Part shown: in pieces, positions 1-4,055 of the stretch | Layout: each line of letters begins with the position of its first letter | Position numbering within the stretch: position 1 is the first letter of the stretch | Assembly: GCA_934101745.1 (NCBI GenBank) | Contig: CAKOSD010000050.1 | Location: 1 to 7,396 of the forward strand | Reading direction: 5' to 3' | Length of the DNA: 7,396 nt | DNA from: an uncultured Bacilli bacterium | GTDB taxonomy: Bacteria > Bacillota_I > Bacilli_A > RF39 > UBA660 | Made by a program: the position numbers and the translations under genes | The notes under the pieces: model-generated | Database searches by the model: none | What the model was told of the DNA's origin: nothing | The model's input: only the letters and a program-made list of their open reading frames with translations

Positions 1-852
1 AATAAATACTAATAAAGGAATTAATAAGACAATTAAGAATAAATAATTATAAACATCCACTATCTTAAATATATGTTCTCTTTCTTCATAAGCCTTAATA
101 TTATCATTTATAATATATTTAAAAGCCTCAACATAACTAATATTAAGAAGACTAGCTATCTTTAAACTTTGATAAATTGCTAATACTTCCTTAATATTAC
201 TACGTTTATAAAACTTATAATAAGCATCTTCTAAACTAATATTATGTTTTAAATCCTTTAAAATCTTATCTAACTCATCCGTAATATCCCCATCTAAATT
301 ATTTATAGCATAACTTATAGCATTATCAATACTCATTTTTTTATTTAAACCATAATATATATACTTAGTACTTATAAAGACATCTTTAACTATTCTATTA
401 GTTCTCTTAATATATAAATATTTCCAAAATAAATCAGGCAAAAAATAACTAGCCAGAAAAACTACTATAAAAATAAATGGACTAGCAGGCAAAATACTTA
501 AAACTACCCCTAATAAACATAAAGATAAAGTAATAATAACTAATAATAATTTAATTGTAAAATAATCTACCGGACTAGTTCTATCTCTATTAATTTCTAA
601 AATATATTTATCATATTTAAGCGATAATTTATTAACAAAATTATAGTGACTTAACCCGGCACTTAAATTATGAATAACCTTAAAAAAACTATCCGTAATA
701 TTAGTTAAAATCGAAGTATTATCTTTAGGAATATCTAAACTAAATTTACTTATTCGATGAACTTTTTTTAAAGTATTAGCAAGTTTTAAAAGAAAAATAC
801 CTATTAATATCGCTATACAAGCAATAACAATTTGAATTACATAAATTGGCAT
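1..852 (-). CDS. TadB-like pilus/secretion inner-membrane platform protein (3' end cut off by window)
   Basis: An open frame of 284 codons begins at an ATG at 852 and runs off the left edge without a stop. A GAGGTG Shine-Dalgarno lies 5 nt before the ATG, inside the end of the preceding cpaF-like gene; only 2 nt separate the two genes, so translation is probably coupled. The protein has an N-terminal hydrophobic helix (about residues 3-23) and a positively charged linker. A central pair of membrane helices follows (about 98-120 and 124-142), then a soluble helical segment (about 150-260) and the start of another membrane helix (266-284). The soluble part has the layout of a T2SSF (GspF/TadB/TadC) domain, including YGLNKKMSIDNAISYA, the ELDKILKDLKHNISLEDA helix-turn and the KEVLAIYQSLKIA helix. 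TadB-type proteins form the membrane platform that couples the CpaF/TadA ATPase to pilin assembly. Position directly after cpaF favours TadB over TadC. Family assignment is by pattern and context only. Confidence 0.8.
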   Translation of the reverse strand, partial: MPIYVIQIVIACIAILIGIFLLKLANTLKKVHRISKFSLDIPKDNTSILTNITDSFFKVIHNLSAGLSHYNFVNKLSLKYDKYILEINRDRTSPVDYFTIKLLLVIITLSLCLLGVVLSILPASPFIFIVVFLASYFLPDLFWKYLYIKRTNRIVKDVFISTKYIYYGLNKKMSIDNAISYAINNLDGDITDELDKILKDLKHNISLEDAYYKFYKRSNIKEVLAIYQSLKIASLLNISYVEAFKYIINDNIKAYEEREHIFKIVDVYNYLFLIVLLIPLLVFI

Positions 853-854
853 AA

Positions 855-2057
855 CTACACCTCAAAAATATCATCTAAGGCATCATTACCATTATTTTTT
901 AACTTTTTATAAATATAATTACTTTCTTTTATTAAACTAAAAGTATTATTTTCATAAACAAAGACATCCCTTAGTTTTTGCTCTGCTATTTCTTTAATGC
1001 CTGTTACTCTAATTTTAGTATCTGCACCTTTTTCCATATACACTAGAATATCAAACCCTGTATAAATACTATTTACCACCGTTTCTTCTTTCATATCTGG
1101 ATTTTCTAATAAAACGTTAGTAACTAAATTTTCTAAAGTAAATTTACGAATATCAAAACTAGAAATAATTCCTTGTTCTTTATTAACTAACTTTAACAGT
1201 GTATTAGCATTTTTATTAGCATATATTAAGTATGAAGGACATAAAGCCTCAATTACATTAATATCGGAAGTATTAGTACTTACAAGTTGATGAGTACTAT
1301 CTAAATTTTCTTTTAACCCCGCATAAACTATTCTTTCATTAGTTGGAATAAAATTTAATAAAGTGTTAATTAAAGTTCTTTTTCCACTACTCTTATTCCC
1401 ACAAACTAAAATATTTAATTTAGCCTTAACACAAGCCTCTAGAAATCTGGCCATATAAGGAGTAAGTGTTCCTAAACGAATTAATTCTTCTATACTTTCT
1501 AAAGTCTTATCATTCTTACTAATTGTAAGTACCGGATTAGAAACCATAGGGGGTATTAAAAGTGTAACTCTCGCATCATCTAATGTTTTAAAAGAAATAG
1601 AAGGATCATCTAAAGAAATATTTAAGTTGTTTTTACGGGCTAAATTAGTAACCGTTTTAATAACATGTTCATCATTAATAAAAGAAATAGAAGGATCTCG
1701 ATGATATCCCGTATTAGTTAAAACATAAACTAAACTAGGTGAATTAACAAATATCTTCTTAACCGAAGAATCATTCATTACCTCCGTAATTGGACCAATT
1801 CCATATATTTCATTATCAATCAAATTATATAAATACTGTTTTTCTAAAGTACTAAGATTTAAAGACTTAGTATATTCATCAACCTTACTATGAATATCTA
1901 CTTCTTTAAGGCCCAAAGAAACTTCATCAATTAAACTAAAAGTTATATCATTTTTTATTTTTTCTAAAGTCTCTTTATCCTGAAATATTTCATAATCATT
2001 TAATTTTAAAAGATTACTATTTGTTATATTAAAAGCATTTGCCAAAGTTTTACTCAT
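855..2057 (-). CDS. CpaF/TadA-family secretion ATPase homologue with degenerate catalytic motifs (probable pseudo-ATPase)
   Basis: 400 residues, close to the usual CpaF length. The N-terminal half is typical of the family: YGIGPITEVM (85-94), IFVNSPSLVYV (102-112), the DDARVTLLIPP stretch (160-170) and LGTLTPYMARFLEACVKAKLNILVCG (195-220). The expected role is to power assembly of Tad/Flp-type pili at the inner membrane. The catalytic motifs are eroded. The P-loop GNKSSGKRT (220-228) has Arg227 where Thr/Ser should bind Mg. The acidic pair of the Asp box (family ..IVTIEDAAEL) reads YAGLKENL (245-252). The Walker B GEVRG reads ANKNA (280-284), losing Glu and Arg. The His box STLHANS reads SSFDIRK (299-305). 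About 15 residues with conserved arginines are missing near 253-273. The frame is intact, so this is not an ordinary decayed pseudogene. The ATG at 2057 follows GGGAGG and overlaps the upstream gene by 8 nt. A structural or regulatory role is inferred. Confidence 0.85.
   Translation of the reverse strand: MSKTLANAFNITNSNLLKLNDYEIFQDKETLEKIKNDITFSLIDEVSLGLKEVDIHSKVDEYTKSLNLSTLEKQYLYNLIDNEIYGIGPITEVMNDSSVKKIFVNSPSLVYVLTNTGYHRDPSISFINDEHVIKTVTNLARKNNLNISLDDPSISFKTLDDARVTLLIPPMVSNPVLTISKNDKTLESIEELIRLGTLTPYMARFLEACVKAKLNILVCGNKSSGKRTLINTLLNFIPTNERIVYAGLKENLDSTHQLVSTNTSDINVIEALCPSYLIYANKNANTLLKLVNKEQGIISSFDIRKFTLENLVTNVLLENPDMKEETVVNSIYTGFDILVYMEKGADTKIRVTGIKEIAEQKLRDVFVYENNTFSLIKESNYIYKKLKNNGNDALDDIFEV
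1589..1607. repeat. 19-bp direct repeat inside the cpaF-like gene, copy 1
   Basis: The sequence TAAAAGAAATAGAAGGATC occurs here and again at 1679-1697. The copies are exactly 90 bp (30 codons) apart, in the same frame, and both encode DPSISF (residues 151-156 here). Flanking bases are unrelated. Confidence 0.85.
1679..1697. repeat. 19-bp direct repeat inside the cpaF-like gene, copy 2
   Basis: Second exact copy of the repeat at 1589-1607, encoding DPSISF at residues 121-126. The first two thirds of the N-terminal domain therefore carry the same hexapeptide twice. Confidence 0.85.
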
Positions 2058-2820
2058 CCTTATTACCTCCCATTATATCTGCTGCTAAATTAAGCAAGGC
2101 CGTATAATCACTTTGATAATGTTTAAGAGCTTTACTATTTAAGGTAATTATCTTCCCATCCATTATCTCTTTTTCCATATCAGTTATATAAAATTCATTA
2201 GAAATATGATAATCGATATTAGCCTTAATAATACTTTTTATATCATAAAAACTAAAGTATTGTTTTAATGGGTTAACACTTTCATTTAATAGAATACGAT
2301 ATTTATTAATATTTAAATTATCAAATAAAGTAACTAAATTTTTCGTGTTTTTTAAATCCATTGGACAATTAGTCGTAACTATAATCGCCATATCACAAAA
2401 ATCAAGAGCAAAGACATTTATTTCGTTTAAAATATGTGTCATATCAATTAGAATAACATCGTATATAAAAGATGCTTTTTCTAAAATAATATTTATTAAA
2501 GAATTATTAATTTTATTAAAGTCTCTTGGATCAGTAGAAGCCGGCAATATATCAATATAATCATCATATTTAACTACATAATCATTTAAAGAATCATAAG
2601 TATTATGTTCAATATCATATAACATATTACAAATATTCTTTTTATAAGGTGTATTTAACATTAAAGCCAGTCCCCCATTGGTTAAATCTAAATCAATAAG
2701 TAAGACTTTTTTATTCATACTTTCTATTATTCCGGCTAGATTAACCGTTAAAGTTGTCTTTCCAACTCCGCCCTTACCACTAGTTATACAAACTACTTTT
2801 CCTTTACGTAAATTTTTCAT
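2050..2820 (-). CDS. CpaE/TadZ-type MinD/ParA-family ATPase
   Basis: 256 residues with the deviant Walker A of the MinD/ParA/CpaE class: GKGGVGKTT at 15-23 with the signature Lys16 and catalytic Lys21. The switch I segment VLLIDLDLTNG (39-49, Asp43/Asp45) and the Walker B strand YDVILIDMTHIL (120-131, Asp126) are both present. The DMTHILNEINVFALDFCDMAIIVTT run resembles CpaE (DLPRSLDE..ALDRAD..VLVTT) more than MinD. CpaE/TadZ proteins place Tad pilus machinery at a membrane site. The N-terminal receiver domain of many CpaE proteins is absent; the protein starts directly at the ATPase fold. I see no clear MinD-like amphipathic C-terminal tail. The ATG at 2820 follows a GAGGG about 9 nt upstream. 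The gene is first in the operon with the cpaF-like and tadB-like genes, whose order is that of Tad loci. MinD or a ParA partition protein is less likely given these neighbours. Confidence 0.85.
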   Translation of the reverse strand: MKNLRKGKVVCITSGKGGVGKTTLTVNLAGIIESMNKKVLLIDLDLTNGGLALMLNTPYKKNICNMLYDIEHNTYDSLNDYVVKYDDYIDILPASTDPRDFNKINNSLINIILEKASFIYDVILIDMTHILNEINVFALDFCDMAIIVTTNCPMDLKNTKNLVTLFDNLNINKYRILLNESVNPLKQYFSFYDIKSIIKANIDYHISNEFYITDMEKEIMDGKIITLNSKALKHYQSDYTALLNLAADIMGGNKDE

Positions 2821-2857
2821 CTAATTAATCCCTCTTTATTATCTATAATCTAAGAAG

Positions 2858-2887
2858 ATTATATCACGACCTTTAAGGTATTGTAAA
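2858..2887 (-). promoter_or_regulatory. Promoter of the cpaE-cpaF-tadB-like operon
   Basis: On the minus strand TTTACA (2887-2882) is followed after 18 nt by a perfect TATAAT (2863-2858) preceded by TG at one base distance (extended -10). Transcription would start near 2851 and give a leader of about 30 nt before the ATG at 2820. Two CTATCT copies 14 nt apart lie just upstream (about 2903-2922) and could be an operator, but this is weak. Between 2923 and 2978 I see nothing definite. Confidence 0.7.
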
Positions 2888-2978
2888 TTAAAAAAAGATT
2901 AAGATAGTAGCACCCAGATAGCAAAATTTGTATAAATTATTTAAAAATGTATATACTATTACAGAGCACTAAAAGTGG

Positions 2979-3006
2979 TTGCAAAAATCAAAAAATATGC
3001 TATACT
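2979..3006 (+). promoter_or_regulatory. Strong plus-strand promoter for a small RNA
   Basis: TTGCAA (2979-2984), a 16-nt spacer, then TATACT (3001-3006) with an extended -10 TGC directly before it. It points away from the cpaE-like promoter. No plus-strand gene with a ribosome binding site follows, so the product is most likely a non-coding RNA starting near 3013. Confidence 0.65.
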
Positions 3007-3041
3007 ACTATTGAAAGAACGAAGGTTCCTAAATAAAAAAG

Positions 3042-3080
3042 AGATACATTTGACTTTGGTCGTTAGATGTTTCTCAGTCC
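3042..3080 (+). repeat. Left arm of a long inverted repeat
   Basis: Read on the plus strand it contains AGATACATTTGA, then GTTAGATGTTT, then CTCAGTCC. The same three blocks in the same order are found on the minus strand from 3324 to 3288, with short unmatched spacers (CTTTGGTC here; TT and TGAC there). The matches total 31 bases. The two convergent RNAs would therefore carry nearly identical, not complementary, 5' regions. Confidence 0.85.
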
Positions 3081-3099
3081 AATATTATATTGAATTTTG

Positions 3100-3135
3100 A
3101 AAAACATCTATTCACAAGGTTGAGTAGATGTTTTT
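3100..3135. terminator. Bidirectional rho-independent terminator shared by two convergent RNAs
   Basis: AAAAACATCTA (3100-3110) pairs perfectly with TAGATGTTTTT (3125-3135), an 11-bp stem around a 14-nt loop. T-rich ends follow on both strands, so it can stop the plus-strand small RNA and the minus-strand peptide mRNA. The stem arms recur at 3064-3072 and 3299-3308, so alternative pairing is possible. Confidence 0.8.
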
Positions 3136-3156
3136 CGGTTTGACTTAAAGTCAGTA

Positions 3157-3231
3157 TTATTTTCTGTTGCCAGAATCTAATATTCTTGCAATTAAAACAA
3201 GAATGATTATAAGTACAACTAAGTACTCCAC
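3157..3231 (-). CDS. 24-aa hydrophobic peptide, candidate type I toxin
   Basis: The frame starts with GTG at 3231. An AAGGAG Shine-Dalgarno sits 7 nt upstream, and an in-frame TGA just before it makes this GTG the only sensible start. The peptide begins MEYLVV, continues with an uninterrupted hydrophobic core LIIILVLIARIL and ends DSGNRK, followed by TAA. A single short membrane helix with a charged C-terminal tail is the standard build of type I toxins of Gram-positive bacteria (Fst, TxpA, BsrG types) that insert into the membrane. I cannot assign it to one named family. It lies between inverted repeats, just upstream of a terminator shared with a convergent small RNA. Its length is below the usual cut-off of gene finders. 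What supports it is the hydrophobicity pattern, ribosome binding site and context; expression and toxicity are inferred. Confidence 0.55.
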   Translation of the reverse strand: MEYLVVLIIILVLIARILDSGNRK

Positions 3232-3232
3232 T

Positions 3233-3246
3233 TGAAGACTCCTTCA
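3233..3246 (-). promoter_or_regulatory. Hairpin over the Shine-Dalgarno of the hydrophobic peptide
   Basis: On the minus strand TGAAG, loop GAGT, CTTCA form a 5-bp hairpin that holds the AAGGAG ribosome binding site (3244-3239) partly in the stem. A short frame MERWWSI (3267-3244), preceded by no good ribosome binding site of its own, ends exactly here and could be a leader. Such sequestration is common in type I toxin mRNAs. Confidence 0.4.
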
Positions 3247-3287
3247 TATGGACCACCACCTCTCCATTTCTAAAAAAAATTAAATAT

Positions 3288-3324
3288 GGACTGAGGTCAA
3301 AACATCTAACAATCAAATGTATCT
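3288..3324 (-). repeat. Right arm of the long inverted repeat
   Basis: On the minus strand, 3324 to 3288 reads AGATACATTTGA, TT, GTTAGATGTTT, TGAC, CTCAGTCC, mirroring 3042-3080. It would form the 5' untranslated region of the peptide mRNA. Its GACCTC (3298-3293) could also pair with the GAGGT near 3258-3262, close to the translation start region. Confidence 0.85.
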
Positions 3325-3326
3325 AT

Positions 3327-3356
3327 AAAATATGGTATCACAATAACCGGTATAAA
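3327..3356 (-). promoter_or_regulatory. Possible weak promoter of the hydrophobic peptide mRNA
   Basis: On the minus strand TTTATA (3356-3351), 18 nt, TATTTT (3332-3327). Both boxes match the consensus at only 4 of 6 positions. Transcription would begin near 3320, at the edge of the inverted repeat. Other placements are possible. Confidence 0.25.
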
Positions 3357-3368
3357 TCCACTTAAAAG

Positions 3369-3414
3369 AGTTACTTTTTTAATTAAAATTTAATAATTTA
3401 ATCATTAAGTAACT
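3369..3414 (-). terminator. AT-rich terminator after ylbE
   Basis: AGTTACTT (3414-3407, overlapping the ylbE stop codon) pairs with AAGTAACT (3376-3369). The intervening bases can form a second AT stem (ATTAAATT with AATTTTAAT, one bulge). The tail is CTCTTTT. The stem is long but weak in GC. Confidence 0.5.
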
Positions 3415-3635
3415 TATTTTAAAGTATTTAAAAGCGTACTAATCAAATCTATATTATCTATAGTCTTACTAATCTTATCCGTTACTCTTAAACCATACTT
3501 ATCCTTAACAAAGTTACTAAAATTTTCAAACTCATTCTTATTACGATTTAATTTCTTTATGTAATAAGAATTTTCTTTTAAATAATTATAATAATTTTTA
3601 GTATTCTTAATTTTATACTGTAAATCTAATTCCAT
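3414..3635 (-). CDS. ylbE: YlbE-family small protein
   Basis: 73 residues. I place the start at ATG 3635, which has GGAG 7 nt upstream. An in-frame TTG at 3641 lies only one base from the GGAGA motif and is too close to use. Features matching the YlbE-like family of Bacilli are YLKENSYYIKKLNRN (18-32), a central KDKYGLRVTDKI (45-55) and the C-terminal DLISTLLNTL (63-72). The fold is expected to be wholly helical and cytoplasmic, with no membrane segment. Molecular function is unknown in the family. The gene follows ylbD with 2 nt between stop and start, the same pairing as in Bacillus subtilis, which strongly supports both identifications. No catalytic residues can be named. Confidence 0.75.
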   Translation of the reverse strand: MELDLQYKIKNTKNYYNYLKENSYYIKKLNRNKNEFENFSNFVKDKYGLRVTDKISKTIDNIDLISTLLNTLK

Positions 3636-3637
3636 AA

Positions 3638-4006
3638 TCAATCTCCAAAAAACTTATCAAGTGGTCTCGGACTTTTAGGACCTTTAGGAATACTTCCAAC
3701 ATTACTAGCCCCCTTACTAGTTAATTCTTCAATAAATCCCAGCGCCTTCTGAGCCGTCTTAATATGCTCTTGTAAACTATCCACATCAATACTCTTCATT
3801 AAATCTTTAATACTATTAATTGACTCATTATTATTTGTCGCCTTGTTCGTAAAATTTAAATATGGACTCCAAGCAGCCTCATCTTCCCCATAAATATCAT
3901 ATATCTCATACAATTTTTGAATCGAACTATCTTTATCATTTCTTAAATATTCTGTAATTTTAGGGTATTTTCGTAAAAATTCTTTAAATGCTTCTTTTTT
4001 GTCCAT
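3638..4006 (-). CDS. ylbD: YlbD-family protein (putative coat-protein family)
   Basis: 122 residues. The N-terminus AFKEFLRKYPKITEYLRND (6-24), the LYEIYDIYGEDEAAW segment (32-46) and the helical IKDLMKSIDVDSLQEHIKTAQKAL stretch (66-89) match the pattern of YlbD of Bacilli, which is listed as a putative spore coat protein. The last 25 residues are Gly/Pro/Ser/Lys-rich (GSIPKGPKSPRP), probably disordered. It is soluble with no signal peptide. The ATG at 4006 is preceded by AGGTGA with 7 nt spacing, and this ribosome binding site lies inside the 3' arm of the terminator hairpin that ends the topoisomerase IV operon. I found no convincing promoter in the 49-nt gap to parC, so expression may depend on read-through. 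Nothing in this window shows that the organism sporulates; the coat label should not be taken as function. Confidence 0.75.
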   Translation of the reverse strand: MDKKEAFKEFLRKYPKITEYLRNDKDSSIQKLYEIYDIYGEDEAAWSPYLNFTNKATNNNESINSIKDLMKSIDVDSLQEHIKTAQKALGFIEELTSKGASNVGSIPKGPKSPRPLDKFFGD

Positions 4007-4049
4007 AAAAAAATCACCTACTAAATCTTATTTACTAGTAAGTGATTTT
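4007..4049 (-). terminator. Terminator of the parE-parC operon, overlapping the ylbD ribosome binding site
   Basis: On the minus strand AAAATCACTTACTA (4049-4036) pairs with TAGTAGGTGATTTT (4023-4010). The 14-bp stem has one G-U pair and a 12-nt loop, and is followed by a run of T. The hairpin begins 6 nt after the parC stop. Its 3' arm contains AGGTGA, the Shine-Dalgarno of ylbD, so read-through transcripts would have that site paired. Confidence 0.8.
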
Positions 4050-4055
4050 ATTTAT

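Larger units (their letters stand above)
3013..3140 (+). ncRNA. Putative small RNA, candidate antitoxin RNA of a type I toxin-antitoxin-like locus
   Basis: A transcript from the promoter at 2979-3006 would run to the terminator hairpin at 3100-3135, giving about 125 nt. It would contain a 5' hairpin GAACgaagGTTC (3017-3028), a small GACtttgGTC hairpin (3052-3061), a CAATAttaTATTG hairpin (3081-3092 region) and the terminator. It converges on the 24-codon hydrophobic ORF at 3157-3231 of the other strand. The two RNAs overlap at the shared terminator, the arrangement seen in TxpA/RatA and BsrG/SR4 loci. No open frame with a ribosome binding site is seen on this RNA. Ends are inferred, not measured. 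Confidence 0.5.

Noticed and set aside
2345..2560. A plus-strand 71-codon open frame opposite the cpaE-like gene.
   Set aside because: It is antisense to a well-supported gene, with no ribosome binding site or domain; a shadow of AT-rich coding DNA.
2050..2820. Cell-division MinD or chromosome-partition ParA.
   Set aside because: Overlap with a CpaF-like gene and a TadB-like gene, the CpaE-like Walker B surroundings and the absence of minC or parB nearby favour CpaE/TadZ.
2890..2935. A possible T-box or riboswitch because of the GGGTGCTAC stretch upstream of the cpaE-like gene.
   Set aside because: It lies upstream of the well-formed promoter at 2858-2887, so it would not be in the leader, and no specifier or terminator hairpin is seen.
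3074..3316. An 80-codon minus-strand open frame across the inverted-repeat region (with an internal ATG at 3247 preceded by GAGAGGTGG).
   Set aside because: It runs through both the inverted repeat and the terminator hairpin and would extend past the predicted transcript end. Composition shows no domain, and the overlapping 24-codon frame has a better ribosome binding site and a clear membrane-helix pattern.
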